NCBI RefSeq assembly: GCF_002803075.1 | Contig: NZ_NNBK01000007.1 | Location: 62,001 to 126,000 of the forward strand | Direction: 5' to 3' | DNA from: Streptomyces sp. CB01373 | GTDB lineage: Bacteria > Actinomycetota > Actinomycetes > Streptomycetales > Streptomycetaceae | Length of the DNA stretch: 64,000 bases | Shown: one piece after another, positions 34,221 to 43,199 of the stretch | Layout: each line of letters starts with the position of its first letter | Numbering within the stretch: position 1 is the stretch's first letter | The notes under the pieces: model-generated | Told to the model about the DNA's origin: nothing | What the model saw: only the letters and a program-made list of their open reading frames with translations | The model's database searches: none | Program-made: the position numbers and the translations under genes

Positions 34221-35582
34221 TCAGTGGGTGGTCGGGGCCGCCTGTGTGGGGGTGAGTCCGTGCGGGCCCGCAGTGTCGAATGCCTGCCGGTCGAGCGTGG
34301 GGCCGGTGAGCGGTACCTCGATCTCGACGACCGGCTGTTCCAGGGCGCCGACTTGGGGCACCGTGCCGGATGCGGTGCCCGTGGCGGCCGCGACCACCGC
34401 GGCCGGGGCGCCACCCCGGCGCCGGACCGTACCGGGGACGAGTGGCCGGCCGCCGGCGTGCAGGGCGACGGCCGTCAGGGGCAGCGCCAGCAGGAGCAGT
34501 CCGGCGCCCAGGACCAGGCCCATCGCCGGGTAGCCGGCGCTCGCCGACAGCAGGCTTCCGGCGAGCGGACCGCACGCGGTGCCGAGCGAGGACGCGGATC
34601 CGGCCAGCACTGCCCAGCGGCCGCGCGCATCGAGTGAGGCCGCCAGCCCGATGAGGTAGGACAGGACGATCGGGTAGACGGTGTTCCAGGCGATCTCGCC
34701 GGTCGCGAACGACGGCAGGTCGTCGGCCGAGGCGCTGACCGCGATGCAGCAGGCGATCAGTGCGGTGCCCGCCCCGATCGGCACTGCCCGCCCGAGCCGC
34801 GCGCCGAGCGCGCTCGCGCCGATGACGCCCAGCAGCCCGGCGCCCAGAGCTGCGGCGAAGACCGCGCCGACGGTGACCTCGCTCAGTCCAGTCTGGTGCA
34901 GGCCGATACGGCTGCTCACGCCCCACAGTGAGTTCTGCGCCATGGACCAGAACAGCATCGAGCCCGCCAGGACCAGCCCCGCGCGGCGATAGGGCAGCGT
35001 GCCGCGCGGCGCCGCCGTGTGGCCGGGCGCCACGGCGCCGGCGAGCCGGCCCGTCGCCGGCCACACCAGCAGCGCGGTCAGGGCGAGCGCGGCGAACGGC
35101 AGCCCATGTCCAGTGCCGAGGTGAGGGATTGTCAGGTAGACGGTGCCGGCGAGCGCTGAGACGCTCAGCAGTCCGCAGGTCGAGGTGCGGTGCGGGTCGC
35201 GCTGGGCCGCGATGCCCGACGCGGCGACCGTGGTGGCCGTGCCCGAGCCGAAACCGCCCGCCATCGCCCCGGCGACCACCACCGGCACACTGTCCGACAG
35301 GGCCGCGCAGCCGTAGCCGAGCGCCGCGAGCAGCAGCCCGGTCCGGGCCAGGCGCCGCGGCCCGAACCGCTCTACGCGGGCCGCGAGCGTGAAGCCCGCC
35401 GCGGCCGAACTCAGCAGCAGGGCACTGCCGACAAGCCCTGCCTGCGCGGGTCCGAGACCGAGCCGGTCGCCGAGGCGGCCGACGACGGTGGGCAGCAGAT
35501 AAGGCGCGAGATAGCCCGCCGTGAAGAGAGCGACGAGGGGCCGGGAGGAACCACGCGAGTGCGCGGGCGCGGGGGAGGACAC
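34221..35582 (-). CDS. MFS transporter
   Basis: About 453 residues with twelve membrane segments. The loop GRLGDRLGLGPAQAGLVGS and the repeated pattern in the second half are typical of drug or metabolite efflux permeases of the major facilitator superfamily. A long hydrophilic C-terminal tail (about 60 residues) is unusual. The frame is open to 35666 with a TTG, but the GTG at 35582 gives a normal N-terminus before the first helix. It is convergent with the monooxygenase; a role in exporting the same compound is only a suggestion. Confidence 0.85.
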   Translation of the reverse strand: MSSPAPAHSRGSSRPLVALFTAGYLAPYLLPTVVGRLGDRLGLGPAQAGLVGSALLLSSAAAGFTLAARVERFGPRRLARTGLLLAALGYGCAALSDSVPVVVAGAMAGGFGSGTATTVAASGIAAQRDPHRTSTCGLLSVSALAGTVYLTIPHLGTGHGLPFAALALTALLVWPATGRLAGAVAPGHTAAPRGTLPYRRAGLVLAGSMLFWSMAQNSLWGVSSRIGLHQTGLSEVTVGAVFAAALGAGLLGVIGASALGARLGRAVPIGAGTALIACCIAVSASADDLPSFATGEIAWNTVYPIVLSYLIGLAASLDARGRWAVLAGSASSLGTACGPLAGSLLSASAGYPAMGLVLGAGLLLLALPLTAVALHAGGRPLVPGTVRRRGGAPAAVVAAATGTASGTVPQVGALEQPVVEIEVPLTGPTLDRQAFDTAGPHGLTPTQAAPTTH

Positions 35583-35973
35583 GGGCGTTCCCAGGGCATA
35601 CGGAAGCGGCAAGGTGGGGGTGAAGAAGGGAGGGGGCGACCGTCGATGGACAGGAACGCGGGGCAATTTGTATCAAGTGCGGGCATGCGCAAGAAAGCCA
35701 CGGCGATGTGATCTGCGTCATATTGCGTTTGGGGTGGAGGGTTCCGGGCAGACGTGATGCCCCGTCTGCTTCAGTGGGGTGTGTTTGCGCAGGTCAGCGA
35801 CGGTCCGGAGGCAAGGTGGGAGGCGCGGCCCGCGTCCGCGCAAGGGACCAGCATCCAGCGAGTCATCCGCCCAGGCCTCGCGGAAACGGCAGGCTGATGC
35901 GGTCGCCCGGCCTGCCGTGGACCGCATCCAGCAGGTCGACGGCGATTACGTTCTGGTGGAATTCGCCTGCGCG
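35583..35973. other. Intergenic stretch between methyltransferase and MFS genes
   Basis: A locally A/T-richer patch at about 35660-35750 probably holds the MFS promoter (minus strand, GATACAAAT as a possible -10). No gene with a ribosome site was found. Confidence 0.35.
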
Positions 35974-36621
35974 TCAGCGCCCGGTCTCGTCGCGGCGGCA
36001 ATACAGGAAGAGGTGAGGCTCGGGCCCGGCGCCGGGGTGGTCCGGTGTGAAGGCCGTGCTGTGCCGGGACAGGACCGTCAGGCCGGCCGCCTCCACCATG
36101 CCGATGACGTCCTCCTCCGCGAAGCTCGTCGCGCGGACCGGCCGGCCCATGAAGAGCACCTCGACGTCCTCCACGTCCGCGGGCACGGTGGCCAGCACCA
36201 GATGCCCGCCGGGCCTCAGGGCCTGGGCCAGCCGCAGTGTCAGAGCCGACTGCTCGGCGCGGGTCATCTGCAGCAGTGAGAAGAACACGCACACGCCGTC
36301 GAACGAGTCCGCCTCGATCGGGAGCTCACGGATGTCGCCGCAGCGGAACTCGGCCTCGGGGACCTGCCGGGCGGCGAGTTCGACCATGACGGGAGAGACG
36401 TCGACGCCCAGCACCGAGTGCCCTGCCGCGATGAGCGCGGCCGCAGTGGGGCGCCCGGTGCCGCTGCCCACGTCCAGTGTTCGCGCGGCGGGTGGCAGCC
36501 GCTCGATCAGCCACTCCAACGCGGACAGGTGCGCGGGTGCATGAGCGAACGCCTTCTCGTAGGCGGGGCCCAGCGCGTCGAACAGCGCGGCGGCGGCCGG
36601 CGGTTGGTCTTCGTGCCTCAC
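35974..36621 (-). CDS. SAM-dependent methyltransferase
   Basis: The 215-residue class I methyltransferase has motif I LDVGSGTGRP at about 48-57, motif II LGVDVSP, motif III CGDIRELP with FDGVCVFFSLLQM, and RPGGHLVLATV. It would methylate a small molecule in the cytosol; the acceptor is not predictable. GTG at 36621 follows GGAGG by nine bases, although the frame is open to 36786. It may be co-transcribed with the hydrolase upstream (36823-37590), from which about 200 bases separate it. Confidence 0.88.
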   Translation of the reverse strand: MRHEDQPPAAAALFDALGPAYEKAFAHAPAHLSALEWLIERLPPAARTLDVGSGTGRPTAAALIAAGHSVLGVDVSPVMVELAARQVPEAEFRCGDIRELPIEADSFDGVCVFFSLLQMTRAEQSALTLRLAQALRPGGHLVLATVPADVEDVEVLFMGRPVRATSFAEEDVIGMVEAAGLTVLSRHSTAFTPDHPGAGPEPHLFLYCRRDETGR

Positions 36622-36822
36622 GTCGGTGTCCCTCCGCTCGCCGGGGCCTGCATCGTCGCACCCGCCCGATGGGTGCCACAACAGCAGCCCGGCGCGAGTC
36701 CCGGCCGGGCCGGGCAGAGACCCGTACCCAGCAGTCGGCGCAGGGCTCAGGTTCGGCGTGGGCGTACTCACCCACGGTCGCCTCACACTCTGCCCTCGCG
36801 GGTGGCCTGCCTGTTGCTGGTG

Positions 36823-37590
36823 TCAGTCCGCCAGCGCCGAGGCAGTGGCGCGGGCGAAGCCTTCCGGGTTGTCCAGCATGATGTTGTGCCCGCAGTCCGG
36901 GACCGGGACCACGGCCACCCCGGCTTCGGTGAGCGCACCGGCACCCGGCAGCGGGCCGTCGGCCTCGGGCAGCAGGTAGGTGCGGGGAATCTTCAGGTCC
37001 AGCAGAAGCTCACGCATGGTGGGGACGGAGCCGCGGGTGAGGTGGACCGCGCTGCGATGCAGGGCCTCCCGGCCGGCCAGGCGCATCGTGGACCACCAGT
37101 GGGAACCGGCCCGGTCGCGGACGTCCTCCCAGCCGCCCGCCAGGAACTCCCGCTCGGAATACGCGGCGATGCCGCTGCTGCCTGCGGAGGTGGGGCTGGG
37201 CGGGATCGGGTCGAGGTTGGCGTCGACCAGGACCAGGCGGGAGACCAGCTGGGGGTGCCGGGCTGCCAGGACGATGGCCACCGAGCCGCCCATGCTGTGC
37301 GCGATCAACTCGGCGCCGGCAACGCCCGCGGAGGTCAGGGCCGCCGCGAGGGCATCGGCGTGCGATTCCAGGGTGTAGTCGAAGCCCGTCGGCCGGTCGC
37401 TGATGCCGTGCCCGAGCAAGTCGATCAGCAGTGAACGGCGGCCGGCCAGCAGGGGGTGCACCGCGACCTCCGTGAAGTAGGCCGGCGACGTGGCACCCAG
37501 ACCATGGACGTAGACGCGTGACGGTTCCTGCCCCGGCAGCTCGACCCAGCGGATCTGGTCTCCCTCGGACGTCACGGCGGCGTTGCGCAC
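36823..37590 (-). CDS. Alpha/beta hydrolase
   Basis: The 255-residue protein has VYVHGLGAT (oxyanion), the nucleophile elbow AHSMGG with Ser99, an acid near residue 200 and the catalytic His in DCGHNIML. It looks like a small esterase or lactonase; substrate unknown. GTG at 37590 follows AGGGGAGCAGACT. Same direction as the methyltransferase. Confidence 0.9.
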   Translation of the reverse strand: MRNAAVTSEGDQIRWVELPGQEPSRVYVHGLGATSPAYFTEVAVHPLLAGRRSLLIDLLGHGISDRPTGFDYTLESHADALAAALTSAGVAGAELIAHSMGGSVAIVLAARHPQLVSRLVLVDANLDPIPPSPTSAGSSGIAAYSEREFLAGGWEDVRDRAGSHWWSTMRLAGREALHRSAVHLTRGSVPTMRELLLDLKIPRTYLLPEADGPLPGAGALTEAGVAVVPVPDCGHNIMLDNPEGFARATASALAD

Positions 37591-37679
37591 AGTCTGCTCC
37601 CCTGCGGTCCGGATCGGCGGAAGGACGAGAGTAGCCACCGGAGCTCGGCGCACCGCCACCGCCCCCACAGGCACAGAAT

Positions 37680-37913
37680 CCTGCTCCAGCACCGGACGTC
37701 TCGGACATCGGTCATGACGCCTCACCCGATTTCGTTCACGACGCCGTCAGCCTTCTGACGCAGCGTTGGTGGCTTGTGCCGGCCGACGGACTACGGCCCT
37801 TCAGCTCCGACGCCGCCGGGCGGATCGCCGAGCAGACGACGCCGGTGGAGGGGACTCCGGCTGTCGTGCAGGCGTTCTTCGCCCCTCTCCAGGCGGACGC
37901 GCGGCGCGCGTGA
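37680..37913 (+). pseudogene. Possible 3' remnant of an unidentified gene
   Basis: A plus-strand frame with very high G/C at third positions reads DFVHDAVSLLTQRWWLVPA, then DAAGRIAEQTTPVEGTPA, to a TGA at 37911-37913. No start or ribosome site is visible. It overlaps the last 120 bases of the minus-strand acyltransferase gene, whose translation there looks unnatural. I read it as a gene tail; family unknown. Confidence 0.35.
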
Positions 37914-39242
37914 CAGCGGTGCTCCGATGCCTGGCAAGGTGTCCAGGCCGGCATCCTGCGTGCGGCGCGGTGTGTCTCGTCCGGGGAAGATCACCAGCAG
38001 CGCGCCCAGCGTCAGCCCCAGTGCGGGCAGTGTGGGAAACCGGCCATCGGGTGCGAAGCCCTGCACGGCGAAGCGGGACAGGGCGGCCACGGCCAGGGGC
38101 AGACCGAGCCACAGCGGCCAGGGGCGCCGCAGGTCGGCATCGGCACAGGCCCGCTCGTACAGCGTCGCCAATCCGCTTTGCAACGGCCGTAGCGCGACCG
38201 CGACGCCGGCGAGCACGATGCCCAGTGCCAGCAGCCACGGCACGCGCAGCGCCCACCAGGCCAGGGAGCCGAGTGCGGGCTCGGGGGCCAGCCCGGTGAG
38301 GTAGAACGCCGCCGCGACGATCAGCACCGGCAACATGTGCCACAGGTACAGGGTCATGCTCGCACCACCCACACGGCGCACCACGCGCCACACCCCCTCG
38401 CGGGCCGCCAACCGCCGTGCCATGGGTGCGACAAGCAGGCACAGGCCCACCTGGGCCACCGCCCATGCCAGCATCGCTGCCGACGGCGGATCGGTGTTGC
38501 TGGGGATCTGCCCGGTGACCAGAATCAGGCTGACCGGGAACGGTCCGAGGGCGACCAGACCCGCGAAGGCCAGTCCGCCGCCCGCCGCCATCGCGGCGGG
38601 CACCCGCCGACGCCCGGTCAGCAGGCCGTCCCGCCAGCAGAAGCCGAGCTGGTAGGCGACTCCCCACACGAGTACGTAGTTGAGCATTCCGACGTACGGG
38701 ACGTGCGCGGTCAGCATGAGCGTGTCGGCCACCAGGGCGGCCGCGCTCAAGGCCGCCGGAACGCGGAATCCCCATCGTCGGTGTGCTGTGTGCAGCACTG
38801 GCGTCAGAGCGCTGAGGAGCAGGTAGACGGGGAGGAACCAGAACTGCATCGCCATCGCCCACCCCACCAGGGCGAGAGTGCCGGGGGCCACTTCGAGCGC
38901 CGAGGAGATCCCGACGGCGGTCAGCACGAGAGCGCTGTAGACACCGGTCGGAAGCAGCAGCCGCACGGCCCGCCGCCGCACCCATCCTGCGGCCGTACCA
39001 CCCACCTCACGGGCGCGCGCCCACGAGCCGCCCGCGGAGTAGCCGCCTGCCAGGAAGAACAGCGGCATGATCTGGAACAACAGGGTCAGCCACTGGGTCC
39101 AGGGGAGAACCGCCAGCAACTCCGGTGCGGTGATCTCCGCTCCGTCCCGCCCCCGGGCCAAGGCGGTGATCAGCCAATGGCCGAACACCACCAGCACAAT
39201 CGCCCACGCGCGCAGGAAATCGACGTAGCGGTCTCGGCTCAT
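37791..39242 (-). CDS. Acyltransferase family 3 membrane protein
   Basis: The protein is about 483 residues with ten membrane segments. The start RDRYVDFLRAWAIVLVVFGHW carries the family's R..(D/E)..R motif and the essential His, and VGWAMAMQFWFLPVYLLLSALTP and SMTLYLWHMLPVLI are the usual internal motifs. Such proteins O-acylate sugars, antibiotics or envelope polymers at the membrane. The last 50 residues or so (after GRDTPRR) are low-complexity, basic and antisense to a coding-like fragment, so the natural C-terminus may have been replaced after a deletion. Confidence 0.85.
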   Translation of the reverse strand: MSRDRYVDFLRAWAIVLVVFGHWLITALARGRDGAEITAPELLAVLPWTQWLTLLFQIMPLFFLAGGYSAGGSWARAREVGGTAAGWVRRRAVRLLLPTGVYSALVLTAVGISSALEVAPGTLALVGWAMAMQFWFLPVYLLLSALTPVLHTAHRRWGFRVPAALSAAALVADTLMLTAHVPYVGMLNYVLVWGVAYQLGFCWRDGLLTGRRRVPAAMAAGGGLAFAGLVALGPFPVSLILVTGQIPSNTDPPSAAMLAWAVAQVGLCLLVAPMARRLAAREGVWRVVRRVGGASMTLYLWHMLPVLIVAAAFYLTGLAPEPALGSLAWWALRVPWLLALGIVLAGVAVALRPLQSGLATLYERACADADLRRPWPLWLGLPLAVAALSRFAVQGFAPDGRFPTLPALGLTLGALLVIFPGRDTPRRTQDAGLDTLPGIGAPLSRAPRVRLERGEERLHDSRSPLHRRRLLGDPPGGVGAEGP

Positions 39243-39484
39243 GCGCACTCATACTGCCCCGAGTACGGGGGCAAGGACCCCTCGAAGCCCGGGCCGCAAC
39301 CAATCCGTTGCCGGCGCTACACCCTCGGCGTGGATCGGCCCCACGTGCCTGCGGCATGCGCGAGGCACTTCCCTGGTAATTCGATGGGAAAGCCAGGGAT
39401 ACGGGGTGCGCTACGGCTGATTCACGCTGCCGGATGGCGAGTTCGCGGGCCCACAGTCCCGGCACGACCAGGTCGACCGGGTCA

Positions 39485-39698
39485 TCGCGCGCTCCGCGGC
39501 CCCGGTGCGGCGATCATCTCCCGGAGAGCCGCGTGCGACACTCCCCGGCGCTCGGCCGGGGTCCGCGCGGTCGGCAGCGCCGAACCGCGCGGATACCCGC
39601 CGCAGCCTGACCGCGGTCGCCGGCTGCTCCACGCACGACTCGAAAGCGTGATGCGAACGCACCGGCCGCAGCAAGGTCTCTCCCAGATCGGGGCCCAT
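39485..39698 (-). pseudogene. Broken FadR/GntR-type regulator
   Basis: An ATG at 39698 opens MGPDLGETLLRPVRSHHAFE with CVEQPATAVRL in one frame. Near 39597 the family sequence switches to another frame as YPRGSALPTARTPAERRGVS and HAALREMIAAPG, a GntR winged helix. The C-terminal FCD domain is missing or scrambled. It sits just downstream of the amino-acid permease and may once have regulated it. The rest of 39249-39732 shows nothing else. Confidence 0.65.
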
Positions 39699-39732
39699 CG
39701 CGTGCCCAACGGGGGCCGCGGGCGTCACGACC

Positions 39733-41253
39733 TCACAGCTTCTCCAGGTTGTCACGACTGGTCATGAAGTGCTTGCGGCCGCCCGCGTACCACGACACCA
39801 GCGCGAACAGACCGACCACGGCCACCGCGATCGGCGCATAGTTGAAGCTGTCCACGTTGACCGGCCGGGTCGGCGGCAGCACGAACAGCACGCAGATGAC
39901 GACGACCCACACGATCGCGACCCAGCCGACCAGGCTGCTCCACTTGCCCAGGTGCCACGGTCCCGGAACGAACTCGTTGCCGCGCAGACGGCGCAGCAGC
40001 ACCGGCGTGACATAGGCGATGTAAAGGCCGATCACCGCGATCGAGGTCACCGCCAGGTATGCCGTGGTGTTGAACAGCGCCGGCACCGTCAGGATCGCCG
40101 AGAGTGTCACGCAGAACCAGATCGAGTTCGTGGGCGTCCCGGTGCGCGGGTTGACCTTGGCCCAGATCCTCGACCCGGGAAGGGCGTTGTCGCGCGAGAA
40201 GGCGTAGCTCATCCGGGAGTTGGCGGTCACCGAGGCCATCCCGCAGAAGAACTGCGCGGCACACACGATGAACAGCAGGAACTTCGCCGTGCCCGGACTG
40301 TTCAGCGAGTCCAGGAAGACCTGCGCCGGCGGCAGGCCGGTACTCGACGCGGCCAGCTTGTCCAGCCCCGCGGAACTCTTGTCCTGGATCGACGCGGTGA
40401 TGGAGTAGAGCAGGATGAAACCGCCGATGACCGAGATCACCACGCTCATCACTATCCCGCGCGGCGCGCTGCGGGCCGCTCCCCTGGTCTCCTCCGCCAC
40501 ATGGGCCGAAGCGTCGTACCCGGTGTAGGTGTACTGCGCCATCAGCAGGCCCATGAGGAAGACGTAGATGCCGGAGGTCCAGCCGGTGGCGTTGTGCCAG
40601 CCCGTCAGCGTCCACCCGGCGGACTGGTGGTGCTCGGGCAGCGCCCACAGCACGGCGACGATGACCAGGACGCCCACCACGTGCCACCAGGCGGAGACGT
40701 TCGACAGGAACGCGACGAGCTTCACGCCGAACGTGTTGAGAAGCGCGTGCACAAGAATGATCGCGAGGAACAGCAGGAAAGTACCGCCGGCAGTGACCTC
40801 GGTGCCCCAGACGAGGTTCATGAACGCCATCCAGGTCGTGGCGCACCCGAAGTCGATCGCGGCGGTCACGGCGACCTCGCCCATGAAGTTGAACCAGCCC
40901 ACGAACCAGGCCCAGGCACGCTTGTTGTTCCTGGCAAGCTCACCGGCCCAGAAGTAGAGACCACCCGCGGTGGGGTAGCGCGAACACACCTCGGCCATGG
41001 CCAGCGCCACACACGTCACGAAGACACCGACCACCGCCCAGCCGAGCACGATGGTCGACGGACCACCCGACTTCAGCGCGATCCCGTACGACGTGATGCA
41101 GCCCGCCAGGATCGAAATGATCGAGAACGACACGGCGAAGTTCGAAAACGCGGACATACCGCGATGAAGTTCCTGCTTGTAGCCCATCTCCGCGAGACGG
41201 GCAGCATCCTCGTCCAGCTCTATCTCTGGCTGGACTTCTTCTTGCGCAGACAT
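39733..41253 (-). CDS. Amino acid/polyamine/choline permease (APC superfamily)
   Basis: The 506-residue protein has twelve membrane segments. The N-terminal GYKQELHRGMSAFSNFAVSF with SIISILAGC is the signature of the GABA/choline permease branch (ACT family), followed by GGLYFWAGELARN and TGYDASAHVAEET. ATG at 41253 follows GAGGAG. It imports an amino acid, GABA, ethanolamine-type amine or choline. The glutamine-synthetase-like operon at 53-58 kb would be a logical consumer, but the two are 12 kb apart. Confidence 0.92.
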   Translation of the reverse strand: MSAQEEVQPEIELDEDAARLAEMGYKQELHRGMSAFSNFAVSFSIISILAGCITSYGIALKSGGPSTIVLGWAVVGVFVTCVALAMAEVCSRYPTAGGLYFWAGELARNNKRAWAWFVGWFNFMGEVAVTAAIDFGCATTWMAFMNLVWGTEVTAGGTFLLFLAIILVHALLNTFGVKLVAFLSNVSAWWHVVGVLVIVAVLWALPEHHQSAGWTLTGWHNATGWTSGIYVFLMGLLMAQYTYTGYDASAHVAEETRGAARSAPRGIVMSVVISVIGGFILLYSITASIQDKSSAGLDKLAASSTGLPPAQVFLDSLNSPGTAKFLLFIVCAAQFFCGMASVTANSRMSYAFSRDNALPGSRIWAKVNPRTGTPTNSIWFCVTLSAILTVPALFNTTAYLAVTSIAVIGLYIAYVTPVLLRRLRGNEFVPGPWHLGKWSSLVGWVAIVWVVVICVLFVLPPTRPVNVDSFNYAPIAVAVVGLFALVSWYAGGRKHFMTSRDNLEKL

Positions 41254-41573
41254 CCGCGACTCCTCATCGACGAGGGAAGAGGCGAACAAAGTGGCGCAGG
41301 ACACACCGGTTGTCAATGGCCTGGTCTCAAACCTTTTCCGGCCGCGGCACACCGGCTCGACCGGGCCGCTGGGGAGGCATCCTTGCCTCGAACCCTGCTG
41401 ACGTGCTGGAACGGACCCGGCGGCGGTCCGCGACCGGGAGTATCTGACGGAGCATCAGCCGAAAAGAGGGAAGCCGGCACCCGGCGCTCGCCAGCCTCGA
41501 TGCCGGGATGAACTCGGGCGGGCCGCCGTCGGCGGCCCGCCCGAGAGTGCGCGTGTGCTGGACGTACGGGATG

Positions 41574-42050
41574 TCAGTCGGGCAGGCGGTCGATCAGCCA
41601 GCTGCCGAGTTCCTCCGTGACGGCCGTATGAGCGGTCGTGTCGGAGGAGCAGATGAAGTCGTCGACATCGCTGTCCGACGGGTCGAGTGCGTCGATGTCC
41701 GCGTACAGATCCTTCTGCGCGTCGATATCGCGGACGGAGACGGCACTGACCGAGGGCACGAAGCACACCTCTTCGCGTGTCCAGGAGGGAGGCGCTGCGC
41801 TCCTCGAAGCCGGGCACGATGACGTCACGGCCGTGGCGGCGCAACTCGTTGAGCAAGGGGTAGTCGCGATCGAGGCCGGCGTAGAGCCACTTCAGGTCAC
41901 TGCGGCCGAGGTTGAAGCCGACAGCCATGATCAGCGGCCGCGTGATCGGACCCGGGCTGGGAGGCTGCGAACAGTGCGAAGATCGCGACCATTTTCAGCA
42001 CACCGGCCACCGTTTCCCCGGACGCCGCTCCCTGTATCCCTCGCACGAAG
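41574..42050 (-). pseudogene. Broken alpha/beta hydrolase (lipase-like)
   Basis: A frame running from about 42050 (VAGVLKMVAIFALFAASQPG) shifts by one base into ITRPLIMAVGFNLGRSDLKW and LYAGLDRDYPLLNELRRHG, then after FEERSASLLD the whole catalytic region is missing. It resumes in a third frame as CFVPSVSAVSVRDIDAQKDL and ends ELGSWLIDRLPD. From memory both ends match an esterase/lipase-like family in which some 200 residues should lie between them. Two frameshifts and an internal deletion make it inactive. No other gene was seen between 41254 and 42397. Confidence 0.6.
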
Positions 42051-42296
42051 GCACCCCTGGAGGCGGCATTTGGAGAGGACTGCCGCCCGACGGGCCGAGC
42101 GGGTGCCGCCCGGCGGATTCGGGTCATGGCGGCGCGTCAAGCACGAAGACAATCCGGTCAGGCGGACGTCGAGGCCGATACCGCTCCCATCTCCTCCTCG
42201 AGTGTGATACGGGAGGTGACGCCCGTTACCTCCGCGGCGAAGGCGGCGGAATTCGGACTCTGTCGCGGAGTCGAAGCGTTGGCCAAATGTTGAACT

Positions 42297-42326
42297 TGCA
42301 AGCATTAATCAAGTCGGCCTAACGTG
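42297..42326 (+). promoter_or_regulatory. Candidate doxX promoter
   Basis: TTGCAA (42297-42302) and TAACGT (42321-42326) are 18 bases apart in an A/T-rich patch upstream of the DoxX gene. An overlapping TTGAAC-TTGCAAG symmetry could be an operator. Confidence 0.35.
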
Positions 42327-42397
42327 TCGTCATCCGTTTCCGCCCCTCTAGAACGGTCCGTGCGCGGACCGGAACCAAACCGTAGGAGCCCCCCCAC

Positions 42398-42853
42398 ATG
42401 ACCGCCCGCCTCAACCTTGCCAAGCCATACGTCGTCGGACTGTTCCGCATCGTCTTAGGCCTGCTCTTCACCTGCCACGGAGCCGCCTCGCTCTTCGGCG
42501 TCCTCGGTGGCGCGGCCGGCACCAAGGGCGGCACCGTCCCGACCGGTGCCTGGCCGTTCTGGTACGCCGCCCTGATCGAACTCGTCGCCGGCGCCCTGGT
42601 GCTGCTCGGACTCGGCACCCGCGGTGCCGCGTTCCTGGCGTCCGGGTCGATGGCGTACGCGTACTTCGATGTGCACCAGCCGTCCGCCCTGTGGCCGATC
42701 CAGAACGGCGGGGAGCTGTCGGTGATGTTCTGCTGGTCCTTCCTGCTGCTGGTCTTCACCGGTTCCGGCGCGTTCGGCCTCGACCGGCTCATAGCCTCCC
42801 GGCCCACCGCCGGGCATGAGACCGAGCCGTCCTCGGAGCCCGTCACGGCCTGA
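42398..42853 (+). CDS. DoxX-family membrane protein
   Basis: The 151-residue protein has four membrane segments with the DoxX pattern: VGLFRIVLGLLFTCHGAASL, IELVAGALVLLGLGTRGAAF, MAYAYFDVHQPSALWPIQNGG, and a last helix with LLLVFTGSGAFGLD. DoxX proteins are linked to thiol or redox stress at the membrane. ATG follows AGGAGC. Its own promoter and terminator suggest a single-gene unit. Confidence 0.9.
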   Translation: MTARLNLAKPYVVGLFRIVLGLLFTCHGAASLFGVLGGAAGTKGGTVPTGAWPFWYAALIELVAGALVLLGLGTRGAAFLASGSMAYAYFDVHQPSALWPIQNGGELSVMFCWSFLLLVFTGSGAFGLDRLIASRPTAGHETEPSSEPVTA

Positions 42854-42859
42854 GCCCGC

Positions 42860-42878
42860 ACGCACACCACGTGTGCGT
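42860..42878 (+). terminator. Hairpin after doxX
   Basis: ACGCACAC-CAC-GTGTGCGT has perfect 8-base arms and starts 7 bases after the stop. Confidence 0.6.
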
Positions 42879-42972
42879 CCTGTTCCACGCCTCGCGAGAC
42901 CTCCGCTCCGCTGCCGGTCTGCCTCGGCTGCTACCACCAACTCGTGGATCGGTGCCGAGAGGAAAGCGCGGA

Positions 42973-43048
42973 GGGCGTACCTTCCCGGTGATCCTTCGAG
43001 GGTCTCCGAGTGTGCTCGCGTTGCAGCGCGGGGCGGGAAGGTACGCCC
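42973..43048. other. Long-range perfect 15-base inverted repeat with nested stem
   Basis: GGGCGTACCTTCCCG (42973-42987) and CGGGAAGGTACGCCC (43034-43048) are fully complementary across 46 bases. The loop contains CGCG-N6-CGCG (about 43018-43031). It could fold as a two-tier RNA hairpin in the leader of the PdxH-like gene, or be a second terminator. The remainder of 42854-43199 shows no gene. Confidence 0.55.
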
Positions 43049-43199
43049 GTTCTCGTTCACGCGGGCGCCCTCATCGATAGCGGCCACCTCATCGGGCGCC
43101 CCTGGGGCCGCATTGGCGTGATCGGCATCAACCAACGTGCGAATTGCGCAGGTTGATAGGTTCAGTTCGACTTGAGCGATCACGATTGAAGAGCGGAAC

